Positions 1 through 11,198 of a stretch of 64,000 nt of DNA are shown here, piece after piece. The stretch is from Symsagittifera roscoffensis (lineage: Eukaryota; Xenacoelomorpha; Acoela; Convolutidae), in contig NC_087066.1 in the NCBI RefSeq assembly GCF_963678635.1, positions 13,190,517-13,254,516 of the forward strand, written 5' to 3'. The notes beneath the pieces were generated by a model. It was not told the DNA's origin. It did not search any database and saw only the letters and a program-made list of their open reading frames with translations. The first letter of the stretch is position 1; each line of letters opens with the position of its first letter. Position numbers and translations under genes: made by a program.

Positions 1-516
1 AAAATTAACTCTCATAATTGGAGAGCGCAACTTTACCTAACTTTTATCAGACGAAAATGAATTAACTCAAATAGTGCACATATACATATAGTGTTCATAA
101 AGCATTAATTTGCATGGATGCACTTCCGTAAAAAATTAAGGCATTTACGACTTTTCCTAAATCTAAAGTCAAACCGCTAGAAAATCAAATTCAAGCGTGA
201 ACAAACATTTTCTGGAAAAAAAATAGACCCGAAGTGTCTTTAATTCGTTTTTTGAGCTTTTACCTGAAACATGTCATTGATTGATGCATCTTTGTTCGAA
301 AAAGCTGCTTCCTTATAAAACACAGGCTCGGAAAACGAATAAATGGTCAAATACAACTTAAAAAACTAACCAACGGCTACTCCAAAACCTGAAACTGAAA
401 CAAGTCACCAGGAATTACTAATTTGTCACAAGACAGCTTCCTGCTTCAATCGAATCTAATTGCTGCAGAAAAAAAGTCAACAAACATATCAATTTTTGAT
501 TTGCTTTATAGCTTGT
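1..516. other. AT-rich sequence 3' of ADO paralogue 1
   Basis: Downstream flank of the minus-strand gene. I see no further gene, RNA or clear repeat in it. The 3' UTR of paralogue 1 should lie here, but I could not place a convincing poly(A) signal. Confidence 0.4.
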
Positions 517-1096
517 TTAGTTGTCAGCCTTCATTTTGCGCTTAAATTTTCCAGTTTTTACCATGTATTTAACTCTATTCAATGCAGTATCTAAATCTAT
601 CACATATTTTGTATAATCTGCAGGCAACTCTATGGCCCTTAAATATACTGGCGATTTACAATTCAGATCAGATTCTTCAATTACCTTCCAATAAACTTGC
701 TTTCTAAAAATGTTGTCGTACGGCGGCAGCAAAACATCAATAAAACCGACTGGTTCATTTTTGTCGGCTACAATTGTGTGGAAATTACCAATCACAGGAT
801 CGAATCTGAACACTTCGTTTACAGTCGTTTCATCAACTTGAACAACTTCTTGTTCCTCAACTTTCACTTGCTCTCCGACAGAGAAATTTCGGTTGTTAGT
901 TGTGATGTAAGAGTCGTTTTGTTCGGCGAAGCTGTACGACTTTATGGTTCCCTTTCCGAATACATGTTTCATGAATCCGTACATGTAGGCGTGGTTGTGC
1001 AAGGGGATTGCATGTCCTGGCCTGACCCCAAATGCTATGACACTGACACACTTCGATTCCGATAGGGACACTCTCACTATCGTGGTGATTTCGTCA
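517..1096 (-). CDS. ADO: ADO-family thiol dioxygenase paralogue 1, exon 2 (catalytic cupin)
   Basis: Encodes the cupin domain of a cysteamine / N-terminal cysteine dioxygenase (PCO_ADO family), a cytosolic Fe(II) enzyme that uses O2 to oxidise cysteamine or N-terminal cysteines and so can act as an oxygen sensor. The first two metal histidines are in PLHNHAYMYG and the third in GNFHTIVADK. The family signature after it reads as LLPPYD. The exon opens after a TATCCAG acceptor at 1097-1098 and ends at a TGA-or-TAA-class stop at 517. Joined to the exon at 4161-4342 it gives about 253 residues, normal for the family (human ADO is about 270). The join is in phase. All three metal ligands are present, so it looks functional. 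Substrate preference cannot be told from sequence. Confidence 0.85.
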
Positions 1097-1949
1097 CTGG
1101 ATAGGAAACATAATTACCCAGTTTTTTCTTTACACCCTCTTCTCACAATATTTTCCAACCCCAAGCCTTTTTATTCCCTCATATTCTTTTGTCTGCATTT
1201 TTAGTCAAAATGAAAACTTTTCGAGCAGTCGCCCTTCTAGCAGTCGCCCTAGTGTACTAATACACTACGCTGAACGCTAGAGTGAATATAACTTGTCAGC
1301 GTGAGCAATTTGTATCATCACATTTTAAAGGCAAAGGGTCGTATAAACAATTTATAAGCATTTTCAAAAATATTTTACGAGAAGGGTGGGGTAGTAAAAA
1401 TACCAAAATAGACACCTAGAATAGATCTAGAGGAAAGTGAAACCTAACCAACAGACAATTTTGACAGTGGCCAAAAACTCACGGAGTCTGTAAACTCAAA
1501 TATATGGCCGTGATGTTTTTTAATTTTGAAGATTCTTATATGACGGTCACTTTTTTATATGAAACTTACCCAGATTGAAAAAAGTGCATACTCATGAGCC
1601 GGACCAAAAAAAAGACTTTAAAAGATAGCAACAACACCAGGATAAACCTAGCTTTATCATAACTCGCTGAAGGGATTTGTGTTAATAATTCGACTTAAGA
1701 ATCACAGTTCATTTTTGTGAATTCCATCAAAACTTCTTAACCAAATATTGTAACAATGATTCTTCAACCTTTTCAACATTCGAAACTGGAATTGCTTTCT
1801 TGTTTTTTTGCGCCACTTGCTATTTCGTAATTGGATAGCTTAGCACCACTTACGATACAACACAAACATGAAAAACATGTCGAACAAAATTTTAATGTTG
1901 AAAAAAAAACGGTGAACCAAAAATGTAGCCGCAGAAGGGATTCACTCAA

Positions 1950-2640
1950 CCTGTAATTTCGATTGAACCCAAAGTCTCCGATTTGACAGGGTAGTTCTCA
2001 AAAAAAGTCAAAAAAATTATATAAAAAAACAAAAAATCAAAAGTTTGACTTTTCCGAGGGCCATATCTTTATAGGTATAAAAATAGGGAGTAGTCGCTCA
2101 AGCAGGGAACTTTTCAAAGCCATTTATTTCATTTAAACTAAAAACTTAGGATTTGAGAGGGGTAGTTTTCGAAGAAAACGATTTAAACTTTTTGACTTTT
2201 CCTAGGGCGATTACTTTTTGTGTAAAAATTTAGAGAGGCCGCCAATGCAGGGGAGCTTCCCTATACCCATTGTCTCCATTGAACCCACCGATATCAGACT
2301 TGAGACGTTAATTTTCGAGTAAAGTCAAAAAAGATTCACAAAATGGTCAAAATAAAAAATTTGACTATTCCGAGGGCTATAACTTTATGTGTAAAAAATA
2401 TTGGGAGTAGCCGCTCATGCAGGGAACTATTCAAAACCGTTTATTTCATTTAAACCAAAAACTTAGGATTTGAGAGGGGTAGTTTTCGAGAAAACGATTT
2501 TAAAAATTGAAAAAATGGGTCAAATAAATATTCCCCGCAGACTTTTTCGAAGGCTGTAGACAGAGGGTTCAAGTAAAAACACTCTAAGTAAGTATACAGG
2601 TATACAAAGGAGTAGGCGATCTTTCAATTGATACCCCTTT
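1950..2640. repeat. Degenerate ~160-bp tandem array
   Basis: A landmark like GACTTTTCCGAGGGC recurs near 2048, 2208, 2363 and 2540, a spacing of roughly 155-177 bases. Around it recur a block about GGGAGTAGTCGCTCAAGCAG and one about GGATTTGAGAGGGGTAGTTT. The first and third monomers match each other better than the second, so a dimeric (~316-bp) higher-order period is likely. It lies inside the predicted intron of ADO paralogue 1. Confidence 0.6.
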
Positions 2641-3084
2641 TTTCAAAATCATTCAGAGTTACTGAGAAAAACAAAAAAATTTCCAATTTATTTGGAAATA
2701 ATTTTCCATAAAGAAAAATTAGATAATTCAACAAACTGATTGGTAAACATACAACCAACTTGATAAGTGTGGAGGGGAAAGTCAAAAATGTTTCCCTTGA
2801 AGCGACCCCAAATTAGGTCATTAAGCCAATAAAAAAATAGACCGAAACATTTTAGGCAGTGGAAATTTTTTTTTGAGCAAAACAAAAAACTAAGGAAAAA
2901 TATTAAGTCAAAGTAAGTAAACTTACAAATTGTAGGAATGAATCAAACACTAAAAGCATTTTAAAAAAATGCGCGCAGCAAAAAAAAGAATCCAAGATAA
3001 GACAAATAAGCCGACAACAGATAAGCAGACAAATCATTGACCTACAATTTTATTTGAAACAGATTATTTCCCGTTTGGAAAAAA

Positions 3085-3150
3085 AAGTCCTGGTCAGATT
3101 CGAACCCAGGACCTTAGCCGTCCAAAGCATATTCGCTAACTCCAGGCTAA
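3085..3150 (-). repeat. tRNA-derived SINE head (family 1)
   Basis: On the minus strand it has a near-perfect pol III B box (GGGTTCGAATC) and a tRNA-like body with a decayed A box. A relative lies at 6091-6160. Both are preceded on the plus strand by an AAGCCGACAACA-type block (3009, 6020), so the two belong to one longer family. No clean cloverleaf forms, so it is not a tRNA gene. Confidence 0.5.
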
Positions 3151-4160
3151 GTTGTTCGGGGACCCACAGAAGTTTGAATTGATTATGAATCAAGATACAA
3201 TTGATTCTGTTAAACAAGTTATTAACCCGAAAAAGTCTATATTCCAGTTTGATAACGCTTGCCAATCGCAAGCGTAAATATAATTTGCGGAAAATCAAAT
3301 TTGAGCTTGATGAACTGAAGATGGTACCGGCTGGCTACGGCGACATTCACCTACCCCACGAATATACTGGAGAAAAAAGTAACGCAACCAATTTTCAACA
3401 CTCAAAGAAAAATCCCTATGAAACCTTGTGAGCATGAAATTTTTTCATTCCTTGTGTGAAAACAGAACGTTTTGTCTGACCCATGAATTGAAACAGAATA
3501 AAAATTGAAATCTGACAGACAGAGAGCCCCTTACATCAAAAACACAAAATTCGCACATTTTGATCCGGAAAAAACAGTAAGTAGTGAAAACTTTCGTTTA
3601 ATTCTTTGAGAGATGCAACTTCACATCACGTTTTATCGCTCGGCTTAGAACATTTTGCAAAAACTGTCTAAAATTTTTTTCAATAATAGGCTAGAAAATT
3701 GAGCTTATTTTAGTTGTTCTTCAAAAGTCTCAAATTTTTTGTAATTTTCCTCGGATAAAAACTGAGCATATCACTATCTAGGGGCAAAAACTAACATAAC
3801 CAATTTATCTTGTGGCTTCAAAAATTTTCACTCAATTTTTGGTTTTATTTTTTCTAGTTGCGTTACTTTTTTCTAGTTGCGTTACTTTTTTTCTGCAGAA
3901 TACTCCTGCATTGCGTACGTAGGACCGGGGACTAAAAAGAAACTATCCTGAAAATAAAAACACGACCGCAATAAATGTCGTTTTCTTTCAACTTCCAAAC
4001 TATCGGCGCTCCTATTGTCGAGCTTTCCTCGAATTTTGGCATCTTTCAGGTTCAAAACTGTTTTTGTTCCTCGAGCCAAGTTTGGTTAATTTAAAGAAAC
4101 GAGTTTGGTTATTTTGAAAAAGAGGTCAAGTTGAAAAAAAAATCGGGTAAATCAACTAAC

Positions 4161-4342
4161 GGTTCCTGTTTCGGGTCAACAATCAACTCGTGCATTTCCT
4201 CTACATCAAGTCCGAACATGCCTATATCCAATTTTCTCAAAACATCCACAATTTTCTCTCTTTCTGTCTCGTCCAATCGGAATCCTTCCTTAGGTCTTTT
4301 GCAAATCTCATCTAGCTTGGTGATTAACTGATATCGTTGCAT
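4161..4342 (-). CDS. ADO: ADO-family paralogue 1, exon 1 (N-terminal helical region)
   Basis: Sixty codons plus two bases starting at the ATG at 4342. The residues look like the helical N-terminus seen before the cupin in ADO proteins (LDEIC, then ETEREKIVDVLRKL). The exon ends at a GTTAGT donor (4155-4160). The two leftover bases (CC) join the first base of the exon at 517-1096 to make a proline codon, and the frame continues. The paralogue at 10.7-12.8 kb has its intron at the same place and in the same phase, which supports this model. The ORF reads past the donor to 4109, but that part is poly-phenylalanine from a T-rich tract and is probably intronic. Exon pairing is inferred; no transcript is available. 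Confidence 0.7.
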
Positions 4343-4977
4343 CTTAGTTTAATGGTAACAAGTAGGCTCTTTTCTTTACAGCTTTTTTCTTCGATTTGCT
4401 AAAAAAAACTTAAAACCTAACACCTTCCCCGCAAAAATTCATCTAAAGGGTTTTTGTAATAAAAAACTTTTAAAAAAACTTGAACTTACTCAATTTATGT
4501 AAAAAACCTTCCCACAAAAATCCAAGTTTTTATATTTAAAGATATTCATTTTGCATCTTATCCGTTATTTTCCTAAAAAGATTGTCAAGCTTGGAGGGGG
4601 TATTTGAAATATTTTTGATATCTACTACGGAAAAAAGATTTTGCATTGAGATTCTACAGCGATGAAATGTCATCGAAAAATTTTTGCATATTATGTCATT
4701 TCAATACAAAAAAATTGGCTTTTCATTTTTACACAATGTTTGGATTTCACGCTGCTTCGGATGCTCAGACGGCAATAGAAAATAGTCTCTTACAAAAGTT
4801 AGTTCATCCTTTTCGGCGAGGAGAACAGAATAGTAACAAAAACAATCTCAGCAATTTTTGTTGCTTCTGTACAATTGTTGCATAAAAAATTCAACAAATT
4901 TCAATCGTATGTAGAGCGCGTTTCTGACTTTTGACCTTATGTAATAAAAAATTTGATGAACTGAATTTCAGAAAATC
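4343..4977. other. Upstream flank of ADO paralogue 1, no recognised feature
   Basis: AT-rich flank holding the presumed promoter of paralogue 1. An 80-codon plus-strand ORF (4646-4885) shows no recognisable family. No clear TATA or initiator could be assigned. Confidence 0.35.
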
Positions 4978-5240
4978 TGTGATCTTTATTTAAGGACGAT
5001 TTATTCACAAGGGAAAGGACCAACATACCAGGTGTTCTGCTCTTCACGGAGAACCGCTGTTGCGCCGGTTTAAGAATTATATTCATTTTCTTTAGCTATT
5101 TTTCTCGGCTGGGTAGTGCTGCCTCTTCCACGGCTGCGGGCGAGCCTCGAACATCCCACCTTTCAATTGTGAGGCAGAGACGGAACCACTTCATCATTGC
5201 TCCCCGTTGAGAGGCGGAGATCTAACCACTTCGCTAATCG
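4978..5240 (-). repeat. tRNA-derived SINE (family 2) with a second 5' head
   Basis: The reverse complement matches the plus-strand element at 6941-7172 along its length. Shared parts include a tRNA-like head (GATGAAGTGGTTCCGTCT), a B box (GATGTTCGAGGCTC), the CCCAGCC block, the CAACAGCGGTTC block and the TATGTTGGTCC end. Next to the head, at about 5206-5240, is a second partial head (GCGAAGTGGTTAG...CCGCCTCTCAA), so this copy is a head-to-tail dimer or a nested insertion. Confidence 0.65.
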
Positions 5241-6090
5241 ACTAAATAACGATGTTAATTGACTTAATTAACTGTTTCTAAACACTCATATTCTTAGCGA
5301 AATCATCTATGTTTGAGCACTTATTAAACTTGTCGACTTCAATCGGACGAAAAGGAAGAATTTTTGGCTCAGTTTTCTTTCCCCAACCTCACATAAGCTT
5401 CTATTTTATGCTGAACGAGTGCTTTGGCAGGATAAGCCATGGAAACTAAAACATAGTCAACAGACAGTTACAAGAGTCAGTAAACACAAGCAAACAGAGA
5501 AAAAAATGGAAGTATTTTTGAAAAAAAAAACATCAAATTTAGAATTCCGAAGTAGAAAATATGGCCGTAATGACCTTCGATTTTCATGACAAATTTATGG
5601 TTGACTTTTTGATTAAATGAACTCAATGTGATAAATCTGGATCAAAAGAAACCTAAAAACCAAAATCCACTGCTTTCAGTCACTCTTGACAACTTTGAAT
5701 TAAAGTAATTTATCGGCCTCATGCTGCTCAAAATAAGTTGCAGTTATACTTTTAATTGCGTTTATGCAATCGAATAATTTCAATAGCTAATTCCAAAAAT
5801 CATTTTAATCAAATACTTGCACTTACTTGTGATACAACAAGTATAGGATTAGAACAGCTAGAGACTCAAGAACTATCAAAGAGGACTTCGAACGTTGAAG
5901 AGAGAACTAGAAAAACAAGTTCAAAAAGGTATTGAAATTGAGCATTCGAAAACACAAAAAGCAACAAAAATGACAATAGTTTACAGCAAAAATAAACGTA
6001 TCTTAAATGTTGCAACTAAGCCGACAACACCAGCAGACAAATATTAGGCTGAAAATTTCCTTTGAAACAATGTCTCGTTTAAAAAAAAAA
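5241..6090. repeat. Dispersed repeat copy within AT-rich intergenic DNA
   Basis: Around 5452-5600 a block with CAACAGACAGTTAC, GAGTCAGTAAACAC and ATGGCCGTAATG matches blocks near 1445-1560 and, for its first half, 10268-10325. These are diverged copies of one interspersed repeat of unknown class. I see nothing coding. Confidence 0.4.
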
Positions 6091-6160
6091 CATGTCAGTC
6101 AGATTCGAACGCAGGAATTTCGTAGTCCGAGGCGTATTCGTTACATCCTGGCTGTGTGCA
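6091..6160 (-). repeat. tRNA-derived SINE head (family 1), second copy
   Basis: The minus strand has a B-box-like GCGTTCGAATC and a body (GTAACGAATACGCCTCGGAC) matching the copy at 3085-3150. Its left flank carries the same AAGCCGACAACACCAGCAGAC block. It is diverged and not a functional tRNA gene. Confidence 0.5.
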
Positions 6161-6532
6161 GGAAAAACTAAATTTGAAGTCATTATGAAGCAAGGTATCA
6201 CCAGGAGTCCAGGTGTTTCGCGTAAACAAAGTTATTTACGGGAAAAAAAGACAAAAAACCGATTGCAATACCCTTGGTAAAAACAACAATTAGAACCGTT
6301 AATACTACAAATAAAATTTAAAAACTATATATAAATTGAGTTATAACACATTTAAAAAAATTTGATCAACTTACTCAATTTATGTATAAATCTTCCATTT
6401 GATTTGTAATATTAACAGTTACACAGGGGCGAAGCTTCATTTTGCAAACACTAGCGAGAAAACGACAAAATGCAGCTCTATAAGAAAAAATAAACAAAAG
6501 GATAAAATGCGCATTGAAAACTAGATATTTTA

Positions 6533-6603
6533 CTGTGGCGGATTCGATCCTACAATCAGGAGATTTCGAGTCCCCTGTCCTTAAATCTGCGCCACTGGTC
6601 CTT
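6533..6603 (-). repeat. tRNA-Ser(CGA)-like SINE or tRNA pseudogene
   Basis: On the minus strand it has GTGGCGCAG (A-box-like), GGACTCGAAATC with anticodon CGA in a plausible 7-base loop (6566-6568), and a perfect B box GGATCGAATCC. This order and sequence resemble tRNA-Ser(CGA), but the long variable arm is missing and the acceptor does not pair properly. A SINE or pseudogene is therefore more likely than a working gene. Confidence 0.5.
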
Positions 6604-6940
6604 GAAAATTTCTTAACACTAGCCACAAATAGAGCAGCTACATAAGCTAAGAAATTCCCAATAGTCTGCAGCAAAAGTGGCACTAGATATAAATAGGTAA
6701 TAATTTGAAATATACTAAACTACAGGCTTCTCGATTTATTTGCTTAAATTGAAACTTTTGCGATTTCTTTAAGACTTTTGCATGCTCAATTTTAATTTGC
6801 TGAAATTAATTTCCATTAATCGGTCTGTGTCACAAAGCACCACACCTATAAATCACGCGTTTACAAAAAAAGTTTTGAGACGAGCCGCATCAATAAACAC
6901 GCTTTACTTGTATCCACCTGAGGTAAGAGTAACATATATT

Positions 6941-7172
6941 TGGGGAGCAGTGGTGAAGTGGTTACGTCTCCGCCTCTCAATCGAAAGGTCGGATGTTCTA
7001 GGCCCACCATGATCCGTGCTCGTTGCTTGAGGGTGAGGCAACATTACCCAGCCCAGAAAAATAACCAAAAAAATTGCATGTAGTTCTTAAGCAGGGGCAC
7101 AACAGCGGTTCACCGTGATGAGCTGTACAGCTCGTATGTTGGTCCTATCCCTCGTGGATAAATGATCTTAAA
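6941..7172 (+). repeat. tRNA-derived SINE (family 2)
   Basis: A good A box (TGGTGAAGTGG) and a decayed B box (GATGTTCTAGGCC) form the head. The body includes CCCAGCCCAGAAAAATA, CAACAGCGGTTCACCGTGA and TATGTTGGTCC, and the element ends near GATAAATGATCTTAAA. It is the plus-strand counterpart of the element at 4978-5206, which fixes its extent. Confidence 0.65.
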
Positions 7173-9379
7173 TGTGGAGGAGATAGTGCTCGACATATAT
7201 TTAAATGATTTGGTGATGAAAATAGATGATTGATATACGGAATTGAAAAAAAAATTATCGACATTAATTTTAAAAAAATTAATTGATAATATTGTTGGCA
7301 AAAACTAAAAATCAGTTAATTGGGTCGAAAATAAATAAATACAATTACTTTTTATCGTTTCATTTGGAGAAACACTGATCAGCACGTTAGTTTTAACTCA
7401 GAGGCAAAGCTGAACTTCGCATGGCCAATCAAAGATATAACCGATCAAAACTGAGATAAAAACTGGTCAAAACTGATATAAAACATCCCACTCACACGCT
7501 ATGCAAAAAGAAAAAAGAGATGATTTGCGTCTAGTTATGCATCAATAAGGCCAAGCAGCTTGCCCTAATTCGATTTGGAATTATTTTTGAGCCGGCTTAA
7601 TTTGCCGCTCACGCGTTAATAGAACGAAATATACCTCGTGTTTCAATTATTCCAATAGGGTGGACATAGGTACCTTTCAGATGACAAAAAAGTAGCCCAT
7701 TTTCAATTTGCCAAACTTTATTTTGAAAAACTATAACAGTTTTTTATAATAGAAACTATTATCAAAACTATAAAACTGAAATTAAGTTTTTTTTTATAAT
7801 TTAGATTTATTTAAATAGTTAAAAGAGGTCAAAACTAAATTTTGAATTTTCGAAACTTTGGAGCCAAAGTTTATCGATCTCATAAATAAAATCGGAAACC
7901 TGAAAGAAACAAAATCATAGGTAAATAAGCCGACAAAATTGAAGCCGATAACCATTAAGCTGAAAATTGACTGAAGTTTTTTCCCAAAACCTTATGGGGA
8001 AATAAAATATTTATTGCCCACATAGTATCCGCGACTGCCATATATGTACTGAATGCAAGGTGGTATACTAAATTCGGATATTAAACCGAGAGCTTAACAG
8101 AAGCCATAAAGCCAAAAACCATCAGCAAAAACTATCGAAGTTCTATAATAAGACACACAAACACAATACACGCTGGGAAATCTTAAAAAATTCCGCCTTC
8201 GTAATTTGATAGATTACGCTTGTTTTAACAAAAGGGAAGAAATGAACCAAAAAAATCAAAAGTCAATTGAGCGTGAACAAATTTGAAGACTTTTTCCCAA
8301 AAAAAAATCAAACAACAAATCACCAAAACATATATAAACGTCATCGCCGCGTTCGTAGACTCTTACCTAGATTTCATAAATTGAAATAGGATAGTTTAAA
8401 AGAACATGCCCTTACAATCGAATGGAAAATTAGCATCGCAAGCGGTAACCTGAGCCAAAACAAATTCGAGAGATCTATTCAAAAAGATTTAAAATTAACA
8501 AAAAAAAAACCTCTAAAACAGAAGCAAATGAAAATTCATATGAAACCGTTTGACGACGAGCAAAAAATTTTTTCCTGTGCTTGTGTGTGTTTTAAGGGGT
8601 ATTTTTTTGTTAATTTTAAATCTTTTTGAATAGATTTGAATCTGTCGAAATCTTTTTCTTTTGGGGTGGTTACAGAGTCCAATGCTAACTACGCCGATTT
8701 CAAATATACCGAAACCTATCAAGTAAAAAAGGACAAAAAAAAACAAATTCAAAACTAACAAACCGAATAGGTAAAAATACAACTAACGTATAGAGTAAAT
8801 TTTGACACAGAGGCGTAGCTGAGCTTCGCACTACATGCGATATAGAAAGCCACCGAATCGTAAAGAATTGAAAAATTGCCGAAAAACAATACCGAAAACT
8901 TATGTTTGTCTCAAAATTTAACGTTATTTTTTCTAACTTTTTTCAAGGAAGTCGAAGAAGCGATTATAAAGATTTTAAAATACCTTACCGAAGTTGAATC
9001 AATAATAAGAAACGACTGGAAACAAGTAAAACAAAACAATAGTTTAACAAGCTGACAGAATTAAATCTGCCACTTAATAAGCTTTAAAAAAACAGCCAAA
9101 ATAATTTCAGTAAAAATCATTCACAAAAATCTTGCATCTACCACATACAAAGCAAGTTCTAGCGCCATATAGGCAAAATTTGTACGATGAATATTTGTTA
9201 ACTAACTATTTCGAACTTGCTTCGAAATGTACCTTTCTGTGAACAAAGTTTTACGGAGAAATAGTCTAGTGCTCAGTTGCAACACTTTTGCTTATCGCAC
9301 GTATAAATGAGATGAGTCCTTGAACCAATTTTTTTACGGAAAAAATATACTATCCGATTACAATACATTTGCTGATCGC
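7173..9379. other. Gene-poor AT-rich intergenic stretch
   Basis: No supportable gene. It holds two copies of the short motif ending in AAGCTGARCTTCGC (7396-7420, 8804-8830), also found near 6421, 9387 and 12051. It also holds a copy of the AATAAGCCGACAA block at about 7925. The minus-strand ORF at 8513-8782 is low-complexity and unconvincing. Confidence 0.4.
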
Positions 9380-9910
9380 AAGGGTAAACACAGAGGCGAG
9401 GCTGCGCTTCACAAACACTAGCAAGAACACGACAAAAAAATTTATAAAGCGAAAAAAAAGAGAGAAACAATCCTCGAGTTAGTAAAACTTTACTATGTTT
9501 GTGCTTCAAAACTGCGACTTCGAGAATGGAAGTCTCCCGCCCTGCCCTCTCGGCCACGAATGCTTAACAACCAGCAAACACAAGTCACAAATATAGCAGC
9601 TACAATTGCTAAGAAATTGCCAATGCAGAGCACCAAAATTGGCATCAAATATGAAAAGACACAATTTTGCGAGAACACGACAAAAAAATTTATAAAGTGA
9701 AAAAAAAGATAGAAACAATGCTCGAGTTAGTAAAACTTTACTACGTTTGCGCTTCAAAACTGCGACTACGAGAATGGAAGTCTCCCGCCCTGCCTCCTCG
9801 GCCACGAATGCTTAACAACCAGCAAACACAAAGATAGCAGGTACAAATGCTAACAAATTGCTAATGCCATGCACCAAAAGTGGCACCAAATATGAATAGA
9901 CACAATTTTG
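9380..9910 (-). repeat. Two tandem copies of a class-II tRNA-derived SINE
   Basis: A unit of about 248 bases occurs twice; for example GCTTCAAAACTGCGACT starts at 9503 and again at 9751. On the minus strand each has a perfect A box (TGGCCGAGAGG, or TGGCCGAGGAGG in the second copy) and a decayed B box, like a Ser/Leu-type tRNA head. The downstream part includes GCACCAAAATTGGCATCAAA and variants. The left copy begins in the ACACAGAGGCGAGG motif shared with other sites. Confidence 0.55.
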
Positions 9911-10687
9911 CAAGTAATAGTTTGGAATAAAACATACTGAATGCGCACACACTAAATTTGCATACAATAAATTGGAAAAAATAAAACCATATTTTATATA
10001 AATTAGGCATTTTCAAAAAAAAGATATATTGGGTTAGAAAAATTCTCAAATCGAGTTTTTATTATTATGATGTTGCTTGAAACAAATTGCTTTTTTCAGT
10101 TCATTTGACGAATTTAAAATGTATCAACTGGGTTAACTTATTACTATTCGAATGTTAATGCACATGCTATCACTAATATATGTTCTTACACCAAATTTTT
10201 TTGTATTTTACAGGCAGATAACTTCAGTTATGTTAACAATCATCTTAAAAGAACCCTTCAAAATAAAAACATAGCCAACAGACAGTTGGAAAAGAGTTAT
10301 AGAATGCAAGTAAACAGAAAATACTGACTCGATGTTTGAAAAATTAACCCAAGTTTTAGCTCTTCGAGAAATCCTGAACGAGTTTAACTCTTCGTGAAAA
10401 AAAAAACAAAAAAAAACATTACGACCTATAAAAGAGTCTGAACTACGTTCATCGACTCTGAACCATATGCAAAACTGTTGTAATTTTTTGAGAAAATTGT
10501 CAATTTTCAAAGCAGGTTTACATTGATGTACATTTATTTAGTTTAATTAGAAAAAAAAACTATTAGATTCCTAAATCTTGAGGAGTACGTCTTTCTCATT
10601 TGATATCTCGTGTATATCAAAACTAAAACACTTTCCATTCCAAAATATACTTCACTATTTACTACTCAGTATATAGAAAAACATAGA
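9911..10687. other. Intergenic DNA between the SINE pair and ADO paralogue 2
   Basis: AT-rich 3' flank of the second ADO gene. A partial copy of the CAACAGACAGTT dispersed repeat is at about 10268-10325. The 100-codon minus-strand ORF at 10208-10510 has no recognisable domain. Confidence 0.35.
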
Positions 10688-11198
10688 TTAGTTTTCAAAA
10701 CTTGGGTTATCTTGTATCACAGCGGCGTAATCCAATTGGTCACATCTGTAGTCGGTTGGCTCTGGGATGACTTTTAACTTGCACTTTTTCCTACACTCAC
10801 CGGTGGAGACAAGCTCAAAATACGAAACAGTATAATTAAGGTGATCATACGGGGGCATTAGTAGGTCCAGAAACACCAGCGGGCTATTTTTATCCGCCGT
10901 TATAGCGTGGATATTTCCTGAATTGGGCTCCAAATGCATCAGATTACTACCTTCTTTCGCTGAAACTGACATATCCTCAACGATTTCAGCGTCAACGATG
11001 TCATCGATCGAAAAATGTTCTTGCGTTTCTCTGATTGGCGAGAAGGATTGGATTCTGCCTGAGCCAAATAGCACTTTCACAACACCGTACATTCCGTGAT
11101 GATTGTGCATAGGCATTCGACAGTCCTTCTTGAGAGCGAAAACTCCAAGGTCAAATATTTGACCATTGCTGCATACTTTCAAATACGATATATCAGCC
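10688..11198 (-). CDS. ADO: ADO-family thiol dioxygenase paralogue 2, exon 2 (catalytic cupin)
   Basis: Cupin of a second PCO_ADO-family non-haem iron dioxygenase, expected to oxidise cysteamine and/or protein N-terminal cysteines in the cytosol. The metal ligands are the two histidines in MPMHNHHGMYG and the one in SGNIHAITADK. The family motif FLDLLMPPYD follows and YFELV is near the end. The exon opens directly after a TTTTTTAG acceptor (11199-11200), and the stop is at 10688-10690. With exon 1 at 12653-12837 it gives about 231 residues. It is the closer of the two paralogues to typical animal ADO in the HxHxxMxGV region. Confidence 0.88.

Larger units (their letters stand above)
1097..4160 (-). 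other. Intron of ADO paralogue 1
   Basis: About 3.06 kb between the predicted donor and acceptor. It contains the ~160-bp tandem array (1950-2640), a copy of a dispersed repeat (1440-1560) and a tRNA-derived repeat (3085-3150). Short ORFs at 3201-3431 and 2688-2885 resemble nothing I recognise and have no support as exons. Confidence 0.6.

Noticed and set aside
697-1204. Plus-strand ORFs over ADO paralogue 1
   Set aside because: They lie antisense to a well-supported cupin exon and have no family features.
6533-6603. A functional tRNA-Ser(CGA) gene
   Set aside because: The anticodon loop and B box are good, but there is no paired acceptor stem and no long variable arm. A tRNA-derived repeat is more likely.
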